From NCBI RefSeq assembly GCF_000758925.1, contig NZ_JRNC01000047.1:1-48006 (forward strand): a stretch of DNA of 48,006 nt, in the 5' to 3' direction. The notes beneath the pieces are model-generated. The model was not told where the DNA came from and searched no databases. It saw nothing but the letters and a program-made list of their open reading frames with translations. Of this stretch, positions 23,730-31,544 are shown one piece after another (within the stretch, counting starts at the first letter, position 1; each line of letters opens with the position of its first letter). The DNA is from Prevotella sp. S7-1-8. Its GTDB lineage: Bacteria > Bacteroidota > Bacteroidia > Bacteroidales > Bacteroidaceae. A program made the translations under genes and the position numbers.

Positions 23730-24616
23730 TGCAAATCAAGTAATTTCGCGAGAAAATCTCGTGCGTCCATTTGTTTGTAAGAAGGAGAGACGGCAGTGCG
23801 AGCGTTCCATTTATCATTGGTGCCAAGCGTACCCATGTCAATCCTTATGATAGTCGTTTTTATCTTGTTGGTAGCTGTCGTGGAGAACGAGAACTCTTGA
23901 AAAGTTGGGAAAGCCTTGCTTCCAAGCGGTTTGAACCGGCTGTATTTCCAAGTCAACTCCGACTTGTCGCGCCCGTCATTGTCATAAGTTACAAAAGCGT
24001 CTTGTATTTGTCCGTTGTCGCGATCGGCTTGCCACACATAGCCCATCTTGCCATTTCGCAAACTCACATCGACGTTTTTTCCCATTCCATCGATCTTGGC
24101 GTCAAATCTATGGAGGTCCGCCTCGCCAATCCTCGAAGCGCCGGGGAGCAACAGTTGGTTCCAAAACAACGCTTGCAGGGAATAGAAATTCAGGCCGTTC
24201 TCTTTTAAAAAATCCAATTGATTGTAGTCAGCTTTGACATATTGTTTGTGTAGCCGGTCAATGACAAGTACATAATCGGGAGTGAACTCCAATCTTCCCA
24301 CCTCGCTCCCAAGCAGCGGAATGAACAGTTGCAAGCGTATGACCTCGTCTTTTCGCATTCTTATGGCTCCCGGCACTGTAATGTCCTTGTCTCCTGTTTG
24401 GGCCGTAAAGGTCATGTCGGCGACAATGTTCTTTGCGTAAACTTTTTGGTCGCTCACCTTTTGAACAAAGGCTAATTTTTGCGCCTCCATCGTCGCGGGG
24501 CCGTTTGATGGTTTGTCTATCACCGAGCCGCTGTCATTGACCATGGCTTTCTTGGCGCCACAAGAGGCAAGCGCCAAGAGGATGGATAAAATTAAAAAAA
24601 ATCGCGTTGTCTTCAT
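23726..24616 (-). CDS. DUF4292 lipoprotein
   Basis: A 296-residue lipoprotein: the signal peptide ends in the lipobox LASC, so Cys19 would be lipidated. The rest matches DUF4292, a Bacteroidetes family with a LolA/LolB-like shape: strand-rich with IVADMTFTAQTGDKDITVPGAI..., LFIPLLGSEVGRLEFTPDYVLVIDR and a C-terminal IIRIDMGTL. Biological role is unknown; a lipoprotein or lipid carrier role is suggested by fold class only. It overlaps by four bases with both neighbours: the TPR gene upstream and the EnvC-like gene downstream, so the three are co-translated. Confidence 0.82.
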   Translation of the reverse strand: MKTTRFFLILSILLALASCGAKKAMVNDSGSVIDKPSNGPATMEAQKLAFVQKVSDQKVYAKNIVADMTFTAQTGDKDITVPGAIRMRKDEVIRLQLFIPLLGSEVGRLEFTPDYVLVIDRLHKQYVKADYNQLDFLKENGLNFYSLQALFWNQLLLPGASRIGEADLHRFDAKIDGMGKNVDVSLRNGKMGYVWQADRDNGQIQDAFVTYDNDGRDKSELTWKYSRFKPLGSKAFPTFQEFSFSTTATNKIKTTIIRIDMGTLGTNDKWNARTAVSPSYKQMDARDFLAKLLDLQ

Positions 24617-26394
24617 TTTTTTACCGTATATCGTTTTATTTTCCGATTGATAGCCTTGGCGTCTCCGCCCAGCTTGATGGCTTTTTGCCAGTATTCCAAG
24701 GCATGGCCAATGTCTCCCACCTTGGCGTATATGTCTCCGGCATGGTCCATGACGTCAGCGCTGAGCACCGAGTCGGTATCGTTTTTCAAGGCTTGGTCTA
24801 TGTATATCTTCGCTTCAGCGTACCTGTTTTGGCAGTAAAGCACCCATGCGTAAGTGTCAAGAAAAGTGGCGTTTTTGGGCTCAGCCTTAACCGCCAACGC
24901 GCTCATAGCCTCCGCTCGTTTGAGATCTCCGCCCTCGACGGAAAGGAAATAGGCGTAATTGTTGAGTGTGTTAACGTGGTCTGGCTTCCATTTTAAGCAA
25001 CTGTCAAAAGCCTCGTACGCCTTTTCGCGACATCCTTGGTTATGGTATATCTCTCCCATGATGGCGTAAAAGTCGCTTACAATGGCCGGATCGCTTTTGT
25101 CGTTGATTTCGGCAGTGCCACGCTGAAAGGCGTCAAGAGCTCCCTTGTCGTCTTTTTGATAGTAACGCGCAAGACCCGTGAAATAATAAAACGCCATTTC
25201 ATCAGGATTGTAAAGCATGCCCGGCTCGCTTAACTCGGACACTTCCCTCCAATTTTGCTTGGCCCATTCGCTTTGGATTAACTGAAAGCGCGCGGCGGCA
25301 TTGTCAGGCGCAAGCTTGAGCAATTGCTCCAATATTTGATTGGTTCGCTCTTGGGGCATCTTCTTGAGCGAATAGTATGCCGCTTGCATTTCCAATATCG
25401 ACGAGTCTTTTGGCAATTCTTTTTGCATGCGATCAAACAGTGAAAGGATAACGGTGGAGTCTCCTCCTTGTCGCTCGTTATCCTGAATGAATTGCCGCAA
25501 AAAATGCACACGGGTTTCTTTCGGAGTGTTTTTTCCAAGCAAGATACGTTCCATCATCGCATTGGCTTGTTCTTTTTCCCCATTCAATCGATAGTAATCA
25601 TACATCGAGCTTTGCGCGTAAACGTTGTCAGGCTCCGCTTTTAGCGCGGTGTCGAACAACTTGTACGCTTTCTTGGGCTTCTTGTTTTGCAAGAGCCAAT
25701 TGCCTAACATAATCGTGTAAGTAAGGTCGTTGGGATGCGTGTCGGCCAAAGTTTTCAATGTTTGGTAAGCCTTTTTGGTATCGTTTTTCAGTTCGTACAC
25801 ACGCATACGAGCCAAGGCGAATTGTTCGTTCTCACCCTCTATTTGCTCCAATCTGTCGATGGCATGGAGCATTTTGGCGTAATCTTTCCGCTGTTGGTAC
25901 AGTTGGACGAGGATGTTTATCACGTCGCCTCGATCGCGCTGCGTCTCGCTTAATCGCTCGTAAACTTTGACCGCTTTGGCATAATCGCCCAGCCCGATAT
26001 AATATTGAGCCAATTTCTCTTGATAAGCGCTGTTCCGGGGGCGCAATCGAGCGGCCATTTCCAAGCGATTTAGCGCGACGCTGTCTTGGCGAAGCTGAGA
26101 GAAATACCGCGCTTGAAAGAAGTAGGCCTCGGCCCTCAAAGAGTCTATCTCAAGGCAATGCCCCAACAAATCGAACGCCGCAGCATAGTGTCCGGCATTT
26201 TGTTGCCGCACGGCCTCAAGAAAAAAATATTTGTATCGCAAACTGTCAGCGTAGCTTGGCTCGCGCGACGCTTTTTGTGTCTTCGGGCTTTTGGCTATCC
26301 CCCCATTGGCATATAGGCGCAAGGGCACACCCCAAGTCATGGCCATAAAAATGGCGACCACGCATAGCGTGAATTGTTTCCGCATTCCGACCAT
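24613..26394 (-). CDS. Exported TPR-repeat protein
   Basis: A 593-residue protein with an N-terminal signal or anchor segment (TLCVVAIFMAMTWGVPL) and then tetratricopeptide repeats over nearly the full length. Clear repeats start at GHYAAAFDLLGHCLEIDSL, DYAKAVKVYERL, KPKKAYKLFDTALKAEPDN, KGALDAFQRG, GCREKAYEAFDSCLKWKPDH and NRYAEAKIYIDQALKNDTD. Such proteins are scaffolds for complexes. The start is either 26394 or 26385 (MRKQFTLC); a TTG at 26400 is less likely. The stop overlaps the DUF4292 start (ATGA), and dut ends 9 bases upstream, which makes one operon of four genes. Confidence 0.85.
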   Translation of the reverse strand: MVGMRKQFTLCVVAIFMAMTWGVPLRLYANGGIAKSPKTQKASREPSYADSLRYKYFFLEAVRQQNAGHYAAAFDLLGHCLEIDSLRAEAYFFQARYFSQLRQDSVALNRLEMAARLRPRNSAYQEKLAQYYIGLGDYAKAVKVYERLSETQRDRGDVINILVQLYQQRKDYAKMLHAIDRLEQIEGENEQFALARMRVYELKNDTKKAYQTLKTLADTHPNDLTYTIMLGNWLLQNKKPKKAYKLFDTALKAEPDNVYAQSSMYDYYRLNGEKEQANAMMERILLGKNTPKETRVHFLRQFIQDNERQGGDSTVILSLFDRMQKELPKDSSILEMQAAYYSLKKMPQERTNQILEQLLKLAPDNAAARFQLIQSEWAKQNWREVSELSEPGMLYNPDEMAFYYFTGLARYYQKDDKGALDAFQRGTAEINDKSDPAIVSDFYAIMGEIYHNQGCREKAYEAFDSCLKWKPDHVNTLNNYAYFLSVEGGDLKRAEAMSALAVKAEPKNATFLDTYAWVLYCQNRYAEAKIYIDQALKNDTDSVLSADVMDHAGDIYAKVGDIGHALEYWQKAIKLGGDAKAINRKIKRYTVKK

Positions 26395-26403
26395 CTCCAA
26401 TTG

Positions 26404-26841
26404 TTATTTTATCCCCGTATGACCGTATCCTCCATAGCCCCGATCCGTTTCGTCAAGCTCGTCCACTTGTTCAAAAGCGGCCTGCTCATAGCGCGCTATG
26501 ACCATTTGCGCTATACGCTCGCCGTCGTTGATAACAAACTCCTCGTCGGAAAAATTCACGAGCAAAACTTTAACCTCTCCACGATAATCGGCGTCGATAG
26601 TGCCAGGCGTATTGAGCACGGTGATGCCGTGTTTCAGGGCTAATCCACTTCTTGGGCGCACTTGTGCCTCGTAACCATCGGGCAAGGCGATATGCAATCC
26701 GGTTGGCACCAACTGTCTTTGCATTGGCCTCAACACGACAGGCGTGTCGAGATTAGCCCTCAAGTCCATCCCCGCGCTTTGAGCCGTGGCATAGCGAGGA
26801 AGCAGCTGGCGCCCCTTGTTGACAACTTTGATTTTTACCAT
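26404..26841 (-). CDS. dut: Deoxyuridine 5'-triphosphate nucleotidohydrolase
   Basis: A 145-residue trimeric dUTPase that cleaves dUTP to dUMP and pyrophosphate, keeping uracil out of DNA and supplying the thymidylate precursor. All five family motifs are present: [24 protein letters not shown] with the catalytic Asp, GERIAQM and the C-terminal [10 protein letters not shown]. The frame is open to 26874, but [10 protein letters not shown] at 26841 is the family start, and a -7 element at 26850-26857 would put the transcript start within a few bases of this ATG. First gene of the operon with the TPR, DUF4292 and EnvC-like genes. Confidence 0.96.
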   Translation of the reverse strand: MVKIKVVNKGRQLLPRYATAQSAGMDLRANLDTPVVLRPMQRQLVPTGLHIALPDGYEAQVRPRSGLALKHGITVLNTPGTIDADYRGEVKVLLVNFSDEEFVINDGERIAQMVIARYEQAAFEQVDELDETDRGYGGYGHTGIK

Positions 26842-26849
26842 ATAAAGTG

Positions 26850-26857
26850 CAAATATA
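26850..26857 (-). promoter_or_regulatory. -7 promoter element of the dut operon
   Basis: On the minus strand this reads TATATTTG followed by C, an exact -7 match, ending 8 bases before the dut ATG. The resulting mRNA would have almost no leader. There is no TTTG at -33 (sequence there is AT-rich). Confidence 0.6.
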
Positions 26858-26920
26858 AACAATTCCATCCACATTATTACATTTTAAATATTAAAAAGAC
26901 CGAAAACAGAAAATTAAACG

Positions 26921-26928
26921 TAACTTTG
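26921..26928 (+). promoter_or_regulatory. -7 promoter element of dgt
   Basis: TAACTTTG followed by C is an exact -7 match, 20 bases before the first dgt ATG. The -33 position is not conserved. It is divergent from the dut element, 64 bases away. Confidence 0.6.
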
Positions 26929-26948
26929 CGAACAAAGCATACAGCATT

Positions 26949-28289
26949 ATGATGGACTGGAAACAACTCATATCCAACAGGCGTTTGGGGCAGGAATATC
27001 GCCATCCCTTGCGCCATGACGACCGATCGGAGTTCAAACGCGACGGCGATCGGCTCATCTATTCGGCTCCCTTCCGCCGCTTGCAAAACAAGACGCAGGT
27101 CTTTCCGCTACCCGGAAGCGTATTCGTGCACAACCGGCTCACCCACTCTTTGGAAGTTTCCTCACTCGGCAAGTCGTTGGGCGACGACGTGGCCAAGCGT
27201 CTTGTCAAAAAACATCCGGAGCTCCGTGGAACCCTCTTTGAGGAGATGGGAACCATTGTTCAAACCGCCGGGCTGGCACACGACATGGGAAACCCACCAT
27301 TCGGGCACTCCGGAGAAAAAGCCATCCAAACCTATTTCACGGAGGACAAAGGCTCTTTTCTCAAACATAAGGTAAGTTCGGAGTTTTGGGATGATATCAC
27401 ACATTTCGAGGGAAACGCCAACGCTTTTCGTCTACTGACACATCAATTCAAGGGGCGTAGGCCCGGAGGATTCGTGATGACATACACCTCGCTTGCGGCT
27501 ATGGTGAAATATCCATTCGCCAGCGCGGTCTCCGGAGCGCACGGCAAATTTGGTTTTTTCACGTCGGAGATAGATACTTATCAAAAAATAGCCGATGAAT
27601 TGGGCATTATTCGCATATCAAAGCCAAATGATCCCTTACGGTATGTACGGCATCCCTTAGTCTATTTGATGGAGGCGGCAGATGACATCTGCTATGAGAT
27701 CATGGATATAGAAGACTCACACAAACTCAAGATCCTGTCATACGAGGAAACCTCCGACCTGCTCTTGGGTTTCATGGAGCCCCCCATGCGAGAGTCCATC
27801 AAGGAGCGTTTGGAGACCGAGGGGGTAACAGACCCCAACGAGCGCGTTAATTATATGCGCGCCTGCGTCGTGGGGTTGCTTGAGGGGGAGTGCGTAAAGA
27901 CATTTGTCGAGCATGAGGACGAGATCCTGTCGGGCACGTTTCAAGGGAGCCTTATTGACAATATCGCCGAACATCAGCGCTTAGCGTACAAGCGATGCGC
28001 AAAGATAGCTTACAAAAAAATATACCGAAGCAAGCCTGTTTTGGACGTGGAGCTGAGTGGTTACAAGATCATGGAGACATTGATGCAGCGATTTATAGAC
28101 GCCGCCGTAAATCCTGGCAAATTTCATAGCAAGCAGCTCATAGACCGCGTGAGCAGCCAATACGACATTGAAAGCGACAATTTGGAAACGCGTGTCATGG
28201 CCGTCTTGGATTACATCAGTGGCATGACGGACATTTACGCTCTTGACATATACCAAAAAATCAATGGCATATCCTTGCCCATCGTGTAG
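26949..28289 (+). CDS. dgt: Deoxyguanosinetriphosphate triphosphohydrolase-like HD protein
   Basis: A 446-residue dNTPase of the HD superfamily, which removes triphosphate from dGTP or other dNTPs. The HD residues are visible: H66 in NRLTHSLEV, H111-D112 in GLAHDMGNPPFGH with H120, and a later Asp in YLMEAADDICYEIMD. The N-terminal RHPLRHDDRSEFKRDGDRLIYSAPFRRLQNKTQV segment, which begins at residue 18, is characteristic of the Dgt family. A second ATG follows at 26952. It is divergent from dut, so two enzymes controlling the dNTP pool are driven from one region. A bidirectional terminator separates it from glsB. Confidence 0.93.
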   Translation: MMDWKQLISNRRLGQEYRHPLRHDDRSEFKRDGDRLIYSAPFRRLQNKTQVFPLPGSVFVHNRLTHSLEVSSLGKSLGDDVAKRLVKKHPELRGTLFEEMGTIVQTAGLAHDMGNPPFGHSGEKAIQTYFTEDKGSFLKHKVSSEFWDDITHFEGNANAFRLLTHQFKGRRPGGFVMTYTSLAAMVKYPFASAVSGAHGKFGFFTSEIDTYQKIADELGIIRISKPNDPLRYVRHPLVYLMEAADDICYEIMDIEDSHKLKILSYEETSDLLLGFMEPPMRESIKERLETEGVTDPNERVNYMRACVVGLLEGECVKTFVEHEDEILSGTFQGSLIDNIAEHQRLAYKRCAKIAYKKIYRSKPVLDVELSGYKIMETLMQRFIDAAVNPGKFHSKQLIDRVSSQYDIESDNLETRVMAVLDYISGMTDIYALDIYQKINGISLPIV

Positions 28290-28347
28290 CCGTACCTGCC
28301 AACACGCGAACGTGTTAAAATACATTCATGCCAAATGAGGACGACGT

Positions 28348-28390
28348 CGAAAAGCCCTTCCGTGGCCAGTAGCCATGGAAGGGCTTTTCG
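28348..28390. terminator. Bidirectional terminator between dgt and glsB
   Basis: A 19-bp stem (left arm 28348-28366, right arm 28372-28390, one G.U pair) closes the 5-base loop CAGTA. The core is GCCCTTCC paired with GGAAGGGC, with A-runs and T-runs at the stem base on both strands. The two genes converge on it. Confidence 0.9.
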
Positions 28391-28422
28391 ATTGTGTGCC
28401 AACGGTAGCTTTTCTCAAGCCG

Positions 28423-29403
28423 TTACAGTATCACGTTATTGGGCTTTCCGGGAATCTTGAGGGCTTCCGGGTGCTCTTTCACGAAACTATTGATATGCCT
28501 GATACGTTTCTCCTCAAATATTTCGTCTGTCGCAATGAGAATGCCGCTCTCTTCCACGTTGCCAAACGTGTCGTTGATGGCTGTGCCAAAAAATTTCATC
28601 GATGGGCTGAGGTTCATGTACGCGTTGACTAACGGCGGTATGTTAAAACCCAATTGGCGAACCTCGTGGTTAAGTATGCGGTAGTCTGCCTTAAAGTCTT
28701 TTTCGCAAAAAATAGAAGCCAATTCTGTTTGATCAGACTCCATTCTTATAGGTTTCATCGGGCAAATCAGCTTTTCTTTATCCCCAAAATGCTTTTGTAA
28801 AAAATATAATATCATGTCTCGTCCACGCCTGCTGAACGAGGGGTACATCGTCATTTTTCCCAAAAAATATTTGCACCGCGGATTGAGCACGGTAAGCGCG
28901 CCAAGACCGTCCCATAGATTGTCAAGCGCGAAGATACTCTTGACACTCTTTCTCACATTTTGATACTCCAACGACACGAACGACCGGCCCAACTCAACAG
29001 TGTAGGGCGCATAGTGTCTCATAAAGTCGTCAGAGAACCTGAACAGGTGACTCATGGCCAAATTAGGCTGTCCGTCATCCTTTATTTTCCATTTGTCGCC
29101 AAACAGATAGCGGTATCCACCAATGATTTCCTCGGCCTCCGGATTCCAAACCACCAATTGATTACAACCATCACGCATGGTGTCATAGCAATCTATATCA
29201 ACGGATTTGCCCGTTCCTCCACCCGCGCCCCTGAAAGCAATCTCCCTCTGCCGGCCTATTTCCCTCATCACGTTGGGCGAATTTTGAGCCGTAACCACGT
29301 AGATGTCGTTATGACTTTTGTTGGTGGTACGCATCAGTCGATCTGGCGTGAGCTCTTTTTTCAACGCCTCCTTGCTAACGGGTTGGATAATTTTTTCTTC
29401 CAT
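28423..29403 (-). CDS. glsB: Glycine-lipid N-acyltransferase GlsB-like
   Basis: A 326-residue GNAT/OlsB-type (hemolysin-like) acyltransferase. In Bacteroides thetaiotaomicron GlsB puts a hydroxy-acyl chain on the amino group of glycine, and GlsA adds a second acyl chain; together they make glycine lipids. Visible features are REIAFRGAGGGTGKSVDIDCYD near residues 53-74, VELGRSFVSLEYQ, the DGLGALTVLNPRCKYFLGKMTMY region and SPSMKFFGTAINDTFGN at the C-terminal part. It is second in a minus-strand pair with the O-acyltransferase gene, 17 bases upstream. The name rests on similarity and on the pair; ornithine-lipid synthesis by the same fold is the alternative. Confidence 0.78.
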   Translation of the reverse strand: MEEKIIQPVSKEALKKELTPDRLMRTTNKSHNDIYVVTAQNSPNVMREIGRQREIAFRGAGGGTGKSVDIDCYDTMRDGCNQLVVWNPEAEEIIGGYRYLFGDKWKIKDDGQPNLAMSHLFRFSDDFMRHYAPYTVELGRSFVSLEYQNVRKSVKSIFALDNLWDGLGALTVLNPRCKYFLGKMTMYPSFSRRGRDMILYFLQKHFGDKEKLICPMKPIRMESDQTELASIFCEKDFKADYRILNHEVRQLGFNIPPLVNAYMNLSPSMKFFGTAINDTFGNVEESGILIATDEIFEEKRIRHINSFVKEHPEALKIPGKPNNVIL

Positions 29404-29420
29404 ATTGTTTATAGTTGGCC

Positions 29421-30287
29421 TTACTCCGCACGCAGCCCCAGTGTTCCTGCCTGCTCATAAACCCTATCTTCTACATATTTTGCCCATTCCACCGCTTTTT
29501 TTCCACTGTCGAAAGTTTGCCAGGGAATAGGCTTCCCCACTACCACTCTAAAGTGTTTGTGCCGGTTTTTGTACATCTCGTCCACCAAGAACAGCATGGC
29601 GATATTTACTTTCAGCCCTATCATCTTTTGCCATTTTGCTATGCGATAAAAGCGTTTAGAATTGTGACCACTGAAATAGATGGGCACAACGTCACGCTGA
29701 TATTGCACGCTTTTGGTCACAAATGTTTTTTTCCAAGGCAAGTCATGTATTCTGCCGCCAACGAGACGCGAGTTTAGGCCAGCCGGGAACATGAGTATGT
29801 GGTTGTCGCTCCGGAAGCCCGTTTCTACAATTCGCGGAAAGTCTCGCGCCTGTCGCCCGGTTTTATTGATGCCGATACACACAGGTCTCAACCCGGGCAA
29901 AAACATCAAAAGGTCGTTCACCAAGTAGCGAAACTTCCCATCGTAACGCCTGCCTACGATGGCGCCAAGGCACACGCCGTCTTGCCCTCCTAACGGATGG
30001 TTGGAAACAAAGGTGTAGAGTTTGCCGTCATGCTTGTCGGGCAGGTTCTCCTCGCCCTCGATGGAAACGTCCATGTCCAAGTATTTCACGCACGCTTCCA
30101 GCCATGGCGTACCCTCCTTGTCACGATTTTCCCACAAGAAAGCGTTTACCTCGTCTTCGTGGGCCAAGCGTTTCAACCAACTAATGACAAAACGGGGCAC
30201 ATACTTCACCTTGCTCCCCATCTTGCTTCTCAGCACCTTTTCAATGTCAATTGTTTTTTGTACGTTTTGCGCCATGTTTCCCATCAT
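29421..30287 (-). CDS. glsA: Glycine-lipid O-acyltransferase GlsA-like (PlsC family)
   Basis: A 288-residue acyltransferase of the PlsC/LPLAT superfamily acting at the inner membrane. The catalytic motif is N96-H97-P-L-G-G-Q-D103. This is HX5D rather than the textbook HX4D, a spacing I associate with this Bacteroidetes subfamily. FPAGLNSRLVGG probably serves as the second (substrate) block and VVPIYFSGHNSKRFYRIAKW as the third. Start options are 30287, 30284 and 30275; a -7 element at 30300-30307 excludes the longer frame to 30311. First gene of the glycine-lipid operon. Confidence 0.78.
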   Translation of the reverse strand: MMGNMAQNVQKTIDIEKVLRSKMGSKVKYVPRFVISWLKRLAHEDEVNAFLWENRDKEGTPWLEACVKYLDMDVSIEGEENLPDKHDGKLYTFVSNHPLGGQDGVCLGAIVGRRYDGKFRYLVNDLLMFLPGLRPVCIGINKTGRQARDFPRIVETGFRSDNHILMFPAGLNSRLVGGRIHDLPWKKTFVTKSVQYQRDVVPIYFSGHNSKRFYRIAKWQKMIGLKVNIAMLFLVDEMYKNRHKHFRVVVGKPIPWQTFDSGKKAVEWAKYVEDRVYEQAGTLGLRAE

Positions 30288-30299
30288 GCTAAGTAGTTG

Positions 30300-30307
30300 C
30301 AAAAATA
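30300..30307 (-). promoter_or_regulatory. -7 promoter element of glsA-glsB
   Basis: On the minus strand this reads TATTTTTG followed by C, an exact match to TAnnTTTG, 13 bases before the ATG at 30287. The -33 region is AT-rich without TTTG. Confidence 0.55.
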
Positions 30308-30970
30308 GCACATCTTTTCGTAATTTTTACTTTTTCTTTTTAAAAAAAACGTAATTTCTTAAAAATGAAATATAAAACCGTCAAATTTTGAAATACAATC
30401 CCTTCTTTATCATCGCCGTAACGCCGAAATGGAAAATCAACCTACCTCTATCTATGGCCGGCATCAGTTCGCGAACACTCCCGGCTGTACTATCACTCCA
30501 GAAAATGTCAATATAAATCATAAAAAATAAATCGCTCGTAACCATGTGGCATATCGGCCAAATTTTTAAACCGCGCCATGACAAAATAATACTTTTACAG
30601 AAAGCCTTCTTCGGTTTGCCATTGGCATCCAATCATGGCGCCATAAAACACTGTTTGTAAGCCCTTGCAAATAATCTGGCATGTGAACAAAATCCGAAAA
30701 ACAACAAGTGGCTTACAAACAGCGATTTGCGCGAAGCGTCAAAAACAAAGGCCCACCACCGCCTCCGCCGCATGGGTTTGTACCGATAATTTCTAATCAT
30801 GGGACGTTCGTAAGATTTGTTACATCTTTTTTACTTTGTCTCGAATTTGGCTGACAAGTTTGCGCACACACCACAAGCTGTAAAAATACAACACACGGCA
30901 ACAAAGCCGAAGACGTTTAAAAAACGTACGGAACAAGCGAACCACGTTAAAAAACAGCCCAAAACGAAAA
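30308..30970. other. Intergenic region between glsA and mraZ
   Basis: No gene is supported in these 660 bases. Besides the 72-bp inverted repeat listed separately, there are two small palindromes: ATTGG-CAT-CCAAT (30621-30633) and ATGGCGCCAT (30635-30644). A TTACTTTG at 30831-30838 is close to, but not, a -7 element. The last 150 bases are rich in AAAA and lie upstream of the mraZ operator. Confidence 0.45.
30651..30722. repeat. 72-bp element with 13-bp terminal inverted repeats
   Basis: CTGTTTGTAAGCC (30651-30663) is matched by GGCTTACAAACAG (30710-30722); CTTG and CAAG extend the stem by four pairs after a single bulged base. The loop is about 38 bases and A-rich. It could be a structured RNA, a two-part regulator site or a small palindromic unit. 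There is no T-run, so it is not an intrinsic terminator. Confidence 0.5.
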
Positions 30971-30973
30971 ATA

Positions 30974-31016
30974 GTGGGGCAAAGTGGCTAAAAGTGGGGA
31001 AATTTGCGTAACTTTG
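30974..31016 (+). promoter_or_regulatory. MraZ box (three 10-bp repeats) and mraZ promoter
   Basis: Three direct repeats begin at 30974 (GTGGGGCAAA), 30984 (GTGGCTAAAA) and 30994 (GTGGGGAAAT), exactly 10 bases apart, the arrangement known for MraZ operators (TGGGN or AAAGTGG-type repeats). The -7 element TAACTTTG (31009-31016) follows at once, so the repeats cover the -33 region and bound MraZ would block polymerase. The predicted transcript starts near 31022, 24 bases before the mraZ ATG. The central repeat departs from the other two. Confidence 0.8.
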
Positions 31017-31045
31017 AAGCGAAATCAGATTACATAGATGTACGC

Positions 31046-31510
31046 ATGCGATTTTTAGGCAACATAGAAGCAAAGATAGACACGAAAGGACGAGCCTTTC
31101 TCCCCGCACAGTTTCGCAAGAAGCTCGTGCATGGCGAGGAAGACAGCCTCGTGCTTCGACAGGACATCTTTGAGCGTACGCTTGTGCTCTACCCCGAGCC
31201 AGTGTGGAACGACCTGATGGACGAGCTACGCGGCCGACTATCACGCTGGGATCGTGCGCAGCAAATGGTCTATCGCACGTTTGTGAGTGGAGTGACATAC
31301 GTTTCGATGGATTCCAACGGGCGCATCCTTATTCCTCGAGACTTCCTTGAGACCGTGGGCATCAAGCAGTCGCTACGCTTTGTAGGCATGGGCGACACCA
31401 TTGAGATATGGGCTTGTCAAGCCAGCGACAGTTTACCCATCATGGAAAAAAACGAGTTTGCGGAAGCGTTGGAACAGCTTATGAGCAGCAAGGACAGCCA
31501 ACTTGAATGA
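31046..31510 (+). CDS. mraZ: Transcriptional regulator MraZ
   Basis: A 154-residue MraZ, an AbrB-like DNA-binding protein that represses its own division/cell wall operon in E. coli. Two MraZ repeats are seen: the first with GNIEAKIDTKGRAFLPAQFRKKL, the second with VSMDSNGRILIPRDFLETVGI (the DxKGR and DxNGR loops bind DNA). The frame is open to 31004, but the ATG at 31046 gives the conserved start MRFLGN and lies downstream of the promoter. First gene of the cluster; the last bases approach rsmH with 34 bases between the chosen ends. Confidence 0.95.
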   Translation: MRFLGNIEAKIDTKGRAFLPAQFRKKLVHGEEDSLVLRQDIFERTLVLYPEPVWNDLMDELRGRLSRWDRAQQMVYRTFVSGVTYVSMDSNGRILIPRDFLETVGIKQSLRFVGMGDTIEIWACQASDSLPIMEKNEFAEALEQLMSSKDSQLE

Positions 31511-31544
31511 TCAAGGTCCGCAAAAAAATATTTTCCCCAAAAAC

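Noticed and set aside
30381..30632. 83-codon minus-strand frame between glsA and mraZ
   Set aside because: No family resemblance, no start signal, and palindromes overlap it; probably chance.
30831..30838. TTACTTTG as a possible distal mraZ promoter
   Set aside because: Second base departs from TAnnTTTG and the TTTG upstream (30816-30819) is only 11 bases away; the element at 31009 is better placed.
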